NCBI GenBank assembly: GCA_035578905.1
Contig: JAQJVL010002160.1
Location: 53,679 to 117,678, forward strand
Reading direction: 5' to 3'
Source of the DNA: Stictocephala bisonia
Lineage: Eukaryota > Arthropoda > Insecta > Hemiptera > Membracidae
DNA length: 64,000 nt
Of this stretch, positions 50,764-60,873 are shown in pieces. Both the position numbers and the translations under genes were made by a program. Each line of letters starts with the position of its first letter. Position 1 is the first letter of the stretch. Below the pieces are notes generated by a model that saw only the letters and a list, made by a program, of their open reading frames with translations, did no database searches and was not told the origin of the DNA.

Positions 50764-51195
50764 AAATGTTGAATGAACGGAGGATAAAAAGAGGTATTGA
50801 CTGGACACTAGTGTGCGATAAGCAGTTGTGATCATGGTTGACCCCAATCTGTACAATGGTCTGCCGGGCTGCGTGTCCACAGAATTAATGAATCAGGTAG
50901 GAAGGTGGATTGTTTGGGGTTGATTTAAAAGTGTATATTCTAAACTGGTCTAGTTTTAAGCATTAAGATAGGAATATCTATGAAATATAGGTAGAAGCAA
51001 GATGTGGGGGGGGGGGTTTATATACGTTAATAGTGTGTATATCTGTACACTCATTTTCATTTTTTTTTCAGTTGTTTATGTACTCAGTTTCAATTTATAG
51101 TAGCTTACATTAGCATTATTTTTATCATGTAAATACTAACATTTTTTAATGACTAGTCTATAAAATTTAAGATTTAAGGATTCTAAGATATTTAT
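50764..51195. other. Spacer with an unconfirmed short exon candidate
   Basis: A run of 11 G occurs at about 51005-51016. An ATG at 50834 opens 21 codons that end at a good splice-donor match (cag/gtagga, 50894-50899). A TATA-like ggataaaaagagg lies near 50780. There is no second exon in view, so it is not called as a gene. Confidence 0.3.
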
Positions 51196-51244
51196 ACACA
51201 CATATATATTAGAAGCTTTATAAATATCTAATATATATGTGTGT
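51196..51244. repeat. 17-bp perfect inverted repeat
   Basis: acacacatatatattag (51196-51212) is the reverse complement of ctaatatatatgtgtgt (51228-51244), with a 15-nt loop. Confidence 0.9.
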
Positions 51245-51245
51245 T

Positions 51246-51320
51246 CCTAACCTAACCTAACCCACCCACCCACCCATACACGTACGTGGTACTAACCCAC
51301 CCGCCCACCCATACACGCAC
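51246..51320. repeat. Three CCTAA units followed by 36-bp minisatellite (locus 3 of 3)
   Basis: Three CCTAA pentamers (51246-51260), the C-rich strand of the common insect telomeric TTAGG repeat, run directly into cccacccacccacccataca. A second unit of the same 36-bp minisatellite seen at 16.6 and 45.9 kb follows. Three pentamers can arise by chance or from slippage. Confidence 0.75.
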
Positions 51321-51542
51321 GGAAGGTTACGCATTATTATAACCTTCATGATAAAAAATAAGGTGTTTTGAAAAATGTCCAAACTTCATTTAATACCAAT
51401 TTTTATTTTATTTCCATATCCATTTAAAATTTAATCTAACCCCAATAATTTATAACAACTGAATTTAGAATTTTCTAAGGGTAGATTTGTTTTATGGTTT
51501 AAGGAAAATCTTATTCTTACTGCATGATAACAACCAAAATTT
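51321..51542. other. Short AT-rich spacer
   Basis: No feature seen. Confidence 0.4.
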
Positions 51543-53767
51543 ACAGACAGTATAGAAGTTATACCTATCGAATTATTGCTTTACAGACAACATATAAGTA
51601 TGCCTATCCACTTATTAATTTACAGACAACATACAAGTATGCCTATTGACTTATTGATTTACAGACAACATACAAGTATGCCTATCGACTTAATGATTTA
51701 CAGACAACATACAAGTATGCCTATCGACTTATTGATTTACAGACAACATATAAGTATGCCTATCGACTTATTGATTAACGGACAACATACAAATATGCCT
51801 ATCGACTGATTGAATTACAGACAACATACAAGTATGCCTATCGAATTATTGATTTACAGACAACATACAAGTATGCCTATAGACTTATTGAATTACAGAC
51901 AACATACAAGTATGCCTATCGACTTATTGAATTACAGACAACATACAAGTATGCCTATCAACTTATTGAATTACAGACAACATACAAGTATGCCTATCGA
52001 ATTATTGAATTACAGACAACATACAAGTATACCTATCGCATTATTGATTTACAGACTACATACAAGAATGCCTATCGACTTATTGATTTGCAGACAACAT
52101 ACAAGTATGCCTATCGACTTATTGAATTACAGACAACCTACAAGTATGCCTATCGACTTATTGAATTACAGAGAACATACAAGTATGCCTAACGAATTCT
52201 TGATTTACAGACAACAAACAAGTATGCCTATTGACTTATTGATTTAGAGACAACATACAAGTATGACTATCGAATTATTGATTTACAGACAACAAACAAG
52301 TATGTCTATCGAATTTTTGATTTACAGACAACAAACAAGTATGCCTATTGACTTATTGATTTACAGAGAACAAACAAGTATGCCTATTGACTTATTGATT
52401 TACAGACAACATACAAGTATGCTTATCGAATTATTGATTTACAGACATCAAACAAGTATGCCCATTGACTTATTGATTTACAGACAATATACAAGTATGC
52501 CATTTGACTTATTGATTTACAGACAACAAACAAGTATGCCTATCAAATTATTGATTTACAGACAACAAACAAGTATGCCTATCAAATTATTGATTTACAG
52601 ACAACAAACAAGTATGCCTATTGACTTATTGATTTACAGACAACAAACAAGTATGCCTATCGAATTATTGATTTACAGACTACAAACAAGTATGTCTATT
52701 GACTTATTGATTTAGAGACAACATACAAGTATGCCTATCGAATTATTGATTTACAGACAACAAACAAGTATGCCTATTGACTTATTGATTTACAGACAAC
52801 ATACAAGTATGCCTATTGACTTATTGATTTAGAGACAACATACATGTATGCCTATCGAATTATTGATTTACAGACAACAAACAAGTATGCCTATTGACTT
52901 ATTGATTTACAGACAACAAACAAGTATGCCTATTGACTTATTGATTTACAGACAACATACAAGTATGCCTATTGACTTATTGATTTACAGACAACAAACA
53001 AGTAAGCCTATCGAATTATTTATTTACAGACAACATACAAGTATGCCTATCAACTTATTGATTTACAGACAACAAACAAGTATGCCTATCGAATTATTGT
53101 TTTACAGACAACATACAAGTATGCCTATTGACTTATTGATTTAGAGACAACATACAAGTATGCCTATCGAATTATTGATTTACAGACAACATACAAGTAT
53201 GCCTATTGACTTATTGATTTAGAGTCAACATACAAGTATGCCTATCGAATTATTGATTTACAGACAACAAACAAGTATGCCTATTGACTTATTGATTTAC
53301 AGACAACAAACAAGTATGCCTATTGACTTATTGATTTACAGACAACATACAAGTATGCCTATTGACTTATTGATTTAGAGACAACATACATGTATGCCTA
53401 TCGAATTATTGATTTACAGACAACAAACAAGTATGCCTATTGACTTATTGATTTACAGACAACAAACAAGTATGCCTATTGACTTATTGATTTACAGACA
53501 ACATACAAGTATGCCTATTGACTTATTAATTTACAGACAACAAACAAGTAAGCCTATCGAATTATTTATTTACAGACAACATACAAGTATGCCTATCAAC
53601 TTATTGATTTACAGACAACAAACAAGTATGCCTATCGAATTATTGTTTTACAGACAACATACAAGTATGCCTATTGACTTATTGATTTAGAGACAACATA
53701 CAAGTATGCTTATCGAATTATTGATTTACAGACAACATACAAGTATGCCTATCGACTTATTGATTTA
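51543..53767. repeat. 39-bp tandem array with 546-bp higher-order repeat, about 57 copies
   Basis: The unit ttacagacaacatacaagta plus tgcctatcgacttattgat repeats every 39 bp for 2.2 kb. A 14-unit block (14 x 39 = 546 bp) is repeated almost exactly: 52848-53144 corresponds to 53394-53690 with the same unusual units (acatgtatgcc, aagtaagcc, attatttattt, attattgtttt). One plus-strand frame carries a 13-residue repeat through the array, broken by point mutations. It is not considered a gene. Confidence 0.95.
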
Positions 53768-54799
53768 ATTATGAAACATTTTTAACTATAAATTTACCAG
53801 CTAGTTTGTTAAGTTAGTGATCTATGATAAAGAACAATAACATTTAAGGGTGTTAAAAGGTAACAAGTAAGATCTATAAAAGATACATTTTTTATTCAAA
53901 TAAAATGGCTAGGTCTCTTTGCACGTGATGGCAACAACTTTATATTATTAAGTGCAATTATTTCTTGAGAGGTACTTGTTAACTGATAGCAGATTGTGAA
54001 GCCACCAATCAAAGTAATGGTAACTTAGCCAGACATCTTGCAATATTTTAGAAAATACTTTGAAACCAAGAACTCTAATCAGAAAAAAATTCAAATTATT
54101 AAAAAAAGTTTCGGAAATATCGTATAAATGTCTAAGGAATGTGGCCTGATAGAACTTTTACAATGGATTATAGTACATAAAACATTTACGTCTAATAAGT
54201 GGTTTCCAATTTATGAGTAGTAAGCATATTTTATTTCTTACATTCTATTTCCAGCACATTTGGACAGTATAACTTGGAAAACACTCGTCAGACATTATTA
54301 TTGAACTAACAGTTTTTAATTGAGCATTTGTTTTCAATTACCCACTCACATTAACTATTCACAGGGTGCTTATAGCTTTGGGTTATTTTTACACTTTCTT
54401 GACTCCAAAGGTACTGAAGCACTATTTTTGCAAGGAGGAAAGATCTTAGTGTTTGCAATAAATTTATACGATATAAGGGATAGTCTGTATTTACGCTTAG
54501 TTTAAGTAGTTTGTCACGTTATTATATTTTACAAAAATAAAATATTAGGGAAAGAGGTATATTTTAATGTCAACTCACATTTCCATAGAAAATACAGTTT
54601 TAATGCCAAGTGTATGGTTATAACTTTATCTGCTTTGATTGTATGTACACTTGGTTTTAAATGTTAATATTAACATTTAAGTATTCGTTCATTATTGGAA
54701 ACACCAACATCCATCATATGTTGTATGAATTAAGTAGTTGCCATTTAATCAATCGTTTTTAAAACATAAGTCCTTAACAAGTTGTAAGTTTGAGAGATC
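53768..54799. other. AT-rich flank left of the LTR element
   Basis: About 1 kb without a supported gene. A 20-bp palindrome (aaatgttaatattaacattt) lies near 54659. Confidence 0.5.
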
Positions 54800-54804
54800 C
54801 TAAC
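54800..54804. repeat. Target-site duplication, left copy (CTAAC)
   Basis: ctaac directly precedes the TG of the 5' LTR and is repeated right after the 3' LTR at 61761-61765. A 5-bp duplication is within the usual range for BEL/Pao integrases. Confidence 0.85.
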
Positions 54805-55692
54805 TGTTCAGTACTTATAACTTATATTTTAAGGTTTTATAATAGCATTTAATGTGTTAACACTTTAGCATTAAGAAATAGTTTTTAAGCCAAGAGCGCA
54901 TTTTAAGTTGTATTATTTTTTAATTTGAAATATCTCAACAGAGAGAGAGAGAGGGGGATAACGCTTTCTAAAAGCGACATAAATCAGGCAATATGACGTA
55001 GTCAGTCGTCTTGAAATCTGATTGGTTGGAATGCACTGTTCTAAAAACGTTTTACACCACGCGGGGTTTACTTACGCCACCCCAGTCTGTCTTGTAACGT
55101 CCCTCTCACAGCGCACTTCTCTAATATACACTTTTGGAGGCCCTCTGCCTCGTGCTGTTTCTATATTGTTTCTCTAAATCTCTGTTAACCACTCTTAAAC
55201 GTCTTTTAATATTTTTGTGTGTAATATTTTGTACATTTAATTTCTTGTGTGAACTCCCGTCATTGTTTGTGCTTCAAGATCTTCTTTGTGCGTGCTTCCG
55301 TGGCAGATGAACTTTGCGAGAAGCGTTCTACCGCGATTCGTGTAAGAAGACTCAAGATAAAATGAAGTGAGAACTGTCGTTCGTTGCGTTTCCCTCCAGG
55401 ACATTGATGGACCTCGCTACCACCTCACCAACGGTTGTCTCCGGACTTTCCCTCACCTAATTGGAATATTGGACAAGGTACTGTTTTTCATCATTTCATG
55501 TGTGTAACTTTAGTTATTTTTGTAAGCATATTGCTCGACATTTTGTCCCATTTTGTAACAACAAATTATCCACAAACTCTCTCTATAGACAATAATTTTT
55601 TGGGCGTTTTTTTAAATATAAAAATTCCCTGGTCCTTCGAATCAACTTATATATAAATATTTAATTTTCTCATCTCTCTCATTTACCGCTCA
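54805..55692 (+). repeat. 5' LTR
   Basis: 888 bp, beginning tgttcagtacttataactta and ending catttaccgctca. It contains an (AG)n run near 54941-54955. As the 5' copy it should carry the promoter and start the genomic transcript, but no core promoter could be fixed by eye. Confidence 0.95.
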
Positions 55693-55698
55693 TAGTTT

Positions 55699-55716
55699 TG
55701 GTCATTTCGAACCGGA
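55699..55716 (+). promoter_or_regulatory. Candidate primer-binding site
   Basis: tggtcatttcgaaccgga begins 6 bases after the 5' LTR with the TGG expected opposite a tRNA CCA end. It also contains ttcgaacc, the complement of a tRNA T-loop core. The match to a particular tRNA could not be determined, and the T-loop sequence lies closer to the end than in a normal tRNA. Confidence 0.35.
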
Positions 55717-56947
55717 TTTCTAGGATACAGTTCTTTGGAAATACAGAAACTCTAATTTTTGGATAATAGAAAGCACGATTCACTTCAGTTTTCGCCATTT
55801 GCAATTGTTGTCTTTCTTTGCAGTTTGCGAAGGCCACGCCCCTAGCCCAATAACAGGCGCACTGCTTACGGAGAATCACGAACTTCTCCGAAGCGTGCCG
55901 ATTCGAGGTACGCAGTATTGATTTTTCCAACCCCTCACTCTCTCTCAGGCTGTCTGCAGCACATCCGCTCTATAGCGCATGCGCTGACAGTTGTCAACTC
56001 CTGTTTGTTTACTTTATTGACAGTACGCTACTCATGTGGTAGTTACAGGCATTAGTTAATGCTTCTCATTATAAGGATTATAGCAATGGCTAGTTAATTC
56101 ATTTATGTAAATAAGCTTATATATATTTAATCTTAAATTAAATTATTATCTTTTATTCTATTTTTCTAATTAGCATTTGAAGGCTAATTAAATACAAAAG
56201 GTGTTTTATACGGCTTTTATTGTACAATATATTGCTTTTCATTCTGTTTTTGTGAGGTCAACTATTGTTTTATTGTGTATAGTCAATTAGTCTAGTTTAA
56301 GTCTCTTTTGGTAAAGCAGTTAAGCTTTATTAAACACACATTTCTCTGCTAGGGTAAACAAATTTTGTTTAGCTAATTACCTAATTCATATTTATTGTAT
56401 TTGTGCTGAATTAATAATTAATTAACTAACTATACAAAACTAGTTATGTACACTTATAGTTTTGTACACTCTCTCTGAAATAAGCAAGAATTAGCTATTT
56501 ATCATGTCTCTCTCTAATGTGTTATTACCATAAGCTTATTGGAAGCTAATTAACTAAAAATAAGTAGTTCTCTGATTTCTCATTGAAAATAAAATGTATA
56601 CTTTTCCTTGCTCTCTAGTGTTCATACACATTGCTACTAACAAATCTAGCTATCAAAGCAAAGTTCTCAGTGGAACCAATCAAGACTGCAATTGTTATAA
56701 CATTGCAGATTAAGCTTACCTCACACTTTGAATCTCTTATTTATTTGTTTGTTTATTGTTCTTATTGCAAAATAATTTGTGATGTCTCTGCCGATATTTT
56801 AATACTGTAGTAAGTAAGTCAAAATAGATATAAATAAAATATGGAAAAATGTATTTAGTGACTTAGTGCTCTGCTCACAATAGTGTCTTGTATTTCATAT
56901 CTACATTTAATTTTGTTTTACTACTTACTGTATCTGAAAAATTCAAA
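55717..56947 (+). other. Long untranslated leader of the BEL/Pao element
   Basis: About 1.2 kb between the primer site and the gag start. It includes a GC-rich part (55800-55995) and AT-rich remainder with many stop codons. The 83-codon minus-strand frame at 55679-55930 is not supported as a gene. Packaging signals would be expected here but cannot be recognised. Confidence 0.6.
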
Positions 56948-59900
56948 ATGGCTCCTAAAGTTTCTGATTTCAAGGCGGCTCTCAATACTCGTCTCACAGC
57001 GTTAACTAAAGCGCGCTTCGCTAAAATAAAAACTCAAGTTGAAGAATTCGCTACGCAAAAGGAGCTTCTTACGCCTGCTCAACTGAAGAGCTTATCAACC
57101 ATCTCTAATGAAGTCAAGAAAAAGAAAGCTGATTTTGAGGCTAACCTGCAACGAGCCTTAAATCTAACGGATGATGAGGCCATTGAAGACGAAGTCTTAG
57201 CGGAAGATCAGGACTCTATTAACGAGGTCTACGCTCATATTCTTGGTATAATCGAAACGCTACTTCCAGTCGAAGAACCCAAAACACCATCGGCTTTGAG
57301 TGACGTCAGTATGACTCCTCAGGTCTCTAGTGTCTCTCAGGTCCGTCTGCCAAAATTAGAATTACAAAAATTCTCTGGCGATCTTCTGACTTGGACTTCC
57401 TTTATCAATTTATTTGATACAACCATTCACCGTAATGCCAGTCTTAGTGCAGTAATGAAGTTTCAGTACTTATTGAGCGTTTTGAGCGGCGAACCTTTAA
57501 ACCTAATTAAAGGACTCAATCTAACCTCTGCTAATTACTTAATAGCATACGACCTCTTGAGGGATCGCTACCATAATTCCCGGAGGTTACAAACTCTCCA
57601 TTTGAACCAGTTACTGGACCTGCCTCAAATTAGTTCGTCCTCAATCAAGGGTCTCAGACTATTTGTCAATCAATATACAGAACACTCTCAGGCATTGAAA
57701 GCTTTACATTGTGACGTAGGTGAAAACAATCCGCTCCTCTCTGCCCTCATCCTCCGACGTATGGATTCCGACTTACGAAAAAAGCTGGAAGCTTCCCGGT
57801 CAACCTCTTCGAATGACGCGTCTGCTCACTCGTTACCGGAAGTCAAAGAAATAATAACATTTTTGAACACTGAATGCAGCCTAACTGAAGATGCCAATAT
57901 TCATAACGTTCCGCAGGTAAAGGCTTCTACCTATGTTCCTCCTCACGCCCGCAACAAGGTGACTGCGCCAAAAAGGGTGAACTTTCGCTCTAGTGATGTT
58001 TCAATGGTCACAACTCACTCTAACTCCGCTCAAACCAAGACTATGTCTCCTCCATGTTTCATCTGTAATCAGAGTGGACATAAAGTCTATTCATGTACGG
58101 TTTTCCGTGACAAAACTCCTCAAGAACGACATCAGCTCGTCAAGAGACATAAGCGCTGCATCTCATGCTTAGGCGCTCATGAACTCAAGGAATGCCAATC
58201 TAAGGCCACGTGTAACAAAAAACACCATTCATTGTTACACTTTCAAGCTTCCTCGGGCAATGCTGCTAATCAGCCCGTCCGTACAGCTCATGACGTCTCC
58301 AGTACACGTCATCGCTCTAGTGAGAACCATAACGATTCTCAGGTGACTCTCGTTTCTCAAGATTCACCCCCCTCTATGCCAGATTGTTACACCGTGCTGT
58401 TGGGCACCTTACTGGTACAACTAAAAACTCCTGAAGGTAGATCCCATGTATTCAGGGCTTTACTTGATTCAGGGAGTATGACGGATTTAATTTCCGAACG
58501 TGCCGCTCAACTCTTGGGAGTGCGCCGTACTAAGTCTCAAACTCACATCTCTGGCCTCAGCCAAAGCACGGCAAAACCAAAAGGTCAAACTCATCTCACA
58601 ATCAGCACTCTATCTGGTCTCATCATTGTTCCTGATCAGCCAATGTTAATATTAGATAAATTGACCGTGGATTTACCCAGAGTACCTCTAGCCCCAGAAG
58701 TCTACAATAAGACTCAGAGATACATTCTCGCTGATCCCACATTCCATTTACCTAGACGAATTGACGTTATCTTAGGTGGAAGTATATTTCCAAAAATACT
58801 CACTAATGAGCAATTCTCACTGGGGCAGCATATGCCACATGTAATTGGCACACACTTCGGGTTTGTCGTATTGGGTACTGCTCCCAGCGCACCTTTCGCA
58901 TCCACTCTCACCTCTACGAGCCTCAATGTCTCTCTACACTCAGCAAGCGACGCAGATCTACATTCATCACTTCAGCGGTTCTGGCTTCAAGAGGAAATTC
59001 CTGTATATTCGAAGAAGACCAAAGAAGAAGAACAATGTGATAATCACTTCGCCACTTCTCACTCTCGAGATGAAACCGGACGCTACACCGTTCGACTTCC
59101 GTTTAAGGAAAATCATTCTGCCCTAGGATCGTCTCAGCCTATTGCTGAGCGTCGATTTCATTCTCTCGAGCGGAAATTAAACGCTCAACCTCACTTTTCT
59201 CAACTCCATCATGATTTTATAAGTGAATATCAATCTCTCGACCACATGGCCAAAGTTCAAAATCCTGATTTAACTAAGCCACACTATTTCCTCCCCCACC
59301 ATGGGGTGCTAAAGGAAAATAGTTCCACCACAAAACTCCGTACTGTCTTTGATGCGAGTTGCAAGACCAGTACTGGTGTTTCTCTCAACGATGTCTTATT
59401 GACCGGGCGCAAACTCCAAACAAATATTTGTGACATACTACTTCATTTCAGGCGTCACAATATTGTTTTTTGCTGTGACATCCGTCAGATGTATCGGCAA
59501 ATCCGAGTACATCCAGATGACCGGAAATTTCAACTTATCTTATGGCGTGACCATCCCAAAGATCCTCTCTCAACTTATCAGTTGAACACTGTTACTTACG
59601 GCATGAATACCTCTCCCTACTTGGCGATCAAGACTCTGCACCAGCTTGCAGACGACGACGGTGGGAACTTCCCCTCCGCTGCATGCGTGCTGAGGACTCA
59701 GACCTACGTGGACGACATCTCCGGTGCGGACACAGAGGAAGTGGCCTTAGAACTGCAGGAGCAGCTCATCCGTCTACTGCGTCAAGGAGGTTTCGAACTC
59801 CGGAAGTGGGTCTCTAACTCTACTCGCCTACTCCAAGCTCTGCCGGAAGGACATCGCGAGTCTCTAGTGTTTCTGCAAGAATCTCTATCTCCGCAGTTCT

Positions 59901-60247
59901 CTATCCTTGGTTTACATTGGTCGCCTACCACTGATTGTTTCACATACTCTCTTAACATACCACCTGACGAGCGCCCGACCAAACGCTCTGTCTTGAGCTT
60001 AATAGCCAAGATATATGATCCCTGTGGATTTCTCTCTCCTTGCATAATGCAAGCAAAATGCTTTATGCAACTTCTCTGGACTACAGGTCTGTCTTGGGAT
60101 GAACCCTTGCCATCCGAACTTGCCGAAAAATGGCACTCATTCATCACTGACGCGCAGCACATAGTGCATGTCTCAACTCCTCGAGGTATCGACTTCAAGT
60201 TCAACCCTCCTGCTGCTCCCCACCAAGGTGGATGGAGAAAGCTGTGA
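56948..60247 (+). CDS. BEL/Pao Gag-protease-reverse transcriptase polyprotein, 3'-truncated
   Basis: This codes for the particle protein, maturation protease and reverse transcriptase of the retrotransposon. The ATG at 56948 (aaaatgg) is chosen. The frame is open 20 codons further upstream but starts there at TTG. In the 1099-residue product: a charged N-terminal helical region (1-130); a DUF1759-like Gag domain (about 133-280, KLELQKFSGDLLTWTSFINL); a CCHC zinc knuckle at 370-383 (C-x2-C-x4-H-x4-C); a second Cys/His cluster soon after; the aspartic-protease motif LLDSGS with Asp507; and reverse transcriptase from about 775, with Asp844 in FCCDIRQMY and YVDD at 920-923. A Pao-type A17-associated domain runs to about 1075. 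A typical BEL polyprotein is about 1,700-1,800 residues. Here the frame jumps near 60185-60195 from the A17 region into the end of the integrase core (FKFNPPAAPH) and meets a stop at 60245. The catalytic residues upstream of the break look intact. Confidence 0.93.
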   Translation: MAPKVSDFKAALNTRLTALTKARFAKIKTQVEEFATQKELLTPAQLKSLSTISNEVKKKKADFEANLQRALNLTDDEAIEDEVLAEDQDSINEVYAHILGIIETLLPVEEPKTPSALSDVSMTPQVSSVSQVRLPKLELQKFSGDLLTWTSFINLFDTTIHRNASLSAVMKFQYLLSVLSGEPLNLIKGLNLTSANYLIAYDLLRDRYHNSRRLQTLHLNQLLDLPQISSSSIKGLRLFVNQYTEHSQALKALHCDVGENNPLLSALILRRMDSDLRKKLEASRSTSSNDASAHSLPEVKEIITFLNTECSLTEDANIHNVPQVKASTYVPPHARNKVTAPKRVNFRSSDVSMVTTHSNSAQTKTMSPPCFICNQSGHKVYSCTVFRDKTPQERHQLVKRHKRCISCLGAHELKECQSKATCNKKHHSLLHFQASSGNAANQPVRTAHDVSSTRHRSSENHNDSQVTLVSQDSPPSMPDCYTVLLGTLLVQLKTPEGRSHVFRALLDSGSMTDLISERAAQLLGVRRTKSQTHISGLSQSTAKPKGQTHLTISTLSGLIIVPDQPMLILDKLTVDLPRVPLAPEVYNKTQRYILADPTFHLPRRIDVILGGSIFPKILTNEQFSLGQHMPHVIGTHFGFVVLGTAPSAPFASTLTSTSLNVSLHSASDADLHSSLQRFWLQEEIPVYSKKTKEEEQCDNHFATSHSRDETGRYTVRLPFKENHSALGSSQPIAERRFHSLERKLNAQPHFSQLHHDFISEYQSLDHMAKVQNPDLTKPHYFLPHHGVLKENSSTTKLRTVFDASCKTSTGVSLNDVLLTGRKLQTNICDILLHFRRHNIVFCCDIRQMYRQIRVHPDDRKFQLILWRDHPKDPLSTYQLNTVTYGMNTSPYLAIKTLHQLADDDGGNFPSAACVLRTQTYVDDISGADTEEVALELQEQLIRLLRQGGFELRKWVSNSTRLLQALPEGHRESLVFLQESLSPQFSILGLHWSPTTDCFTYSLNIPPDERPTKRSVLSLIAKIYDPCGFLSPCIMQAKCFMQLLWTTGLSWDEPLPSELAEKWHSFITDAQHIVHVSTPRGIDFKFNPPAAPHQGGWRKL

Positions 60248-60768
60248 AAAGCACCAAACACCACTTACGTCGTGTCATGGGAGACCACATCCTGACACTG
60301 CCAGAATTTATGACACTCGTCACTCAGATAGAGGCCATGCTAAACTCGCGGCCACTCACTCCACTCTCCAGCGATCCTGCTGACTTCTCTGCCCTCACTC
60401 CGGGACACTTCTTGATTGGTGCCCCCCTAGCGTCGGTCCCAGAACCCGACCTCCTCGACGCACCTGACAACCGCCTACGACATTGGCAGTTGGTCCAAGC
60501 TCTACACCAACGCATCTGGAAACGATGGCAGCTGGAATACTTGCATACGCTCCAGCAACGTTATAAGTGGACCCAACCACGTGAGAATATCAAAGTTGGT
60601 GATCTCGTGCTAGTGCACCAGAACTCTCCGCCCCTCTCGTGGCCTCTGGCTCGTGTTACCGCCGTACACCCAGGGACTGATGGTGTTGTGCGCGTGGTGG
60701 ACTTACGCACTCCAAATGGACACCCTACTAGACCAGTGGTAAAGGTGTTTCCTCTGCCCACTGACTAA
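60229..60768 (+). pseudogene. Integrase C-terminal remnant of the BEL/Pao element, out of frame
   Basis: After a frameshift of a few missing bases near 60229-60236, the integrase sequence continues in another frame to TAA at 60766-60768 (178 codons from the ATG at 60232). It contains the end of the catalytic core (EKAVKSTKHHLRRVMGDH, IEAMLNSRPLTPLSSDP, GHFLIG) and a DUF5641-type C-terminal domain (WPLARVTAVHPGTDGVVRVV, TRPVVKVFPLP). The RNase H, the zinc-binding N-terminus of the integrase and its two first catalytic Asp residues are absent. Whether the ATG at 60232 is ever used is unknown. Without the core it should have no integrase activity. Confidence 0.85.
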
Positions 60769-60860
60769 AATCTCTTTTCTAGTTCCGTGCCCCAATCTCT
60801 AAAAACTGTGTGGTGTGATTTTCTATTGTGTGACTTTGTTGTTGAAGCCTACAATGCTTC

Positions 60861-60873
60861 AAGGGGGCCGGAA
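60861..60873 (+). promoter_or_regulatory. Polypurine tract
   Basis: aagggggccggaa lies immediately before the TG of the 3' LTR, as expected for the plus-strand primer of an LTR retrotransposon. It is interrupted by two C residues. Confidence 0.75.

Noticed and set aside
51576..53690. Open frames with a 13-residue repeat
   Set aside because: Stops occur within several units, and the unit is a multiple of three. Satellite explanation suffices.
56888..56947. Upstream extension of the BEL/Pao frame by 20 codons
   Set aside because: It begins at TTG. The first ATG in a reasonable context is at 56948, and the Gag N-terminus fits that start.
59782..60264. 160-codon minus-strand frame inside the BEL/Pao gene
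   Set aside because: It overlaps the conserved RT/A17 and integrase coding sequence on the opposite strand and has no motif of its own.
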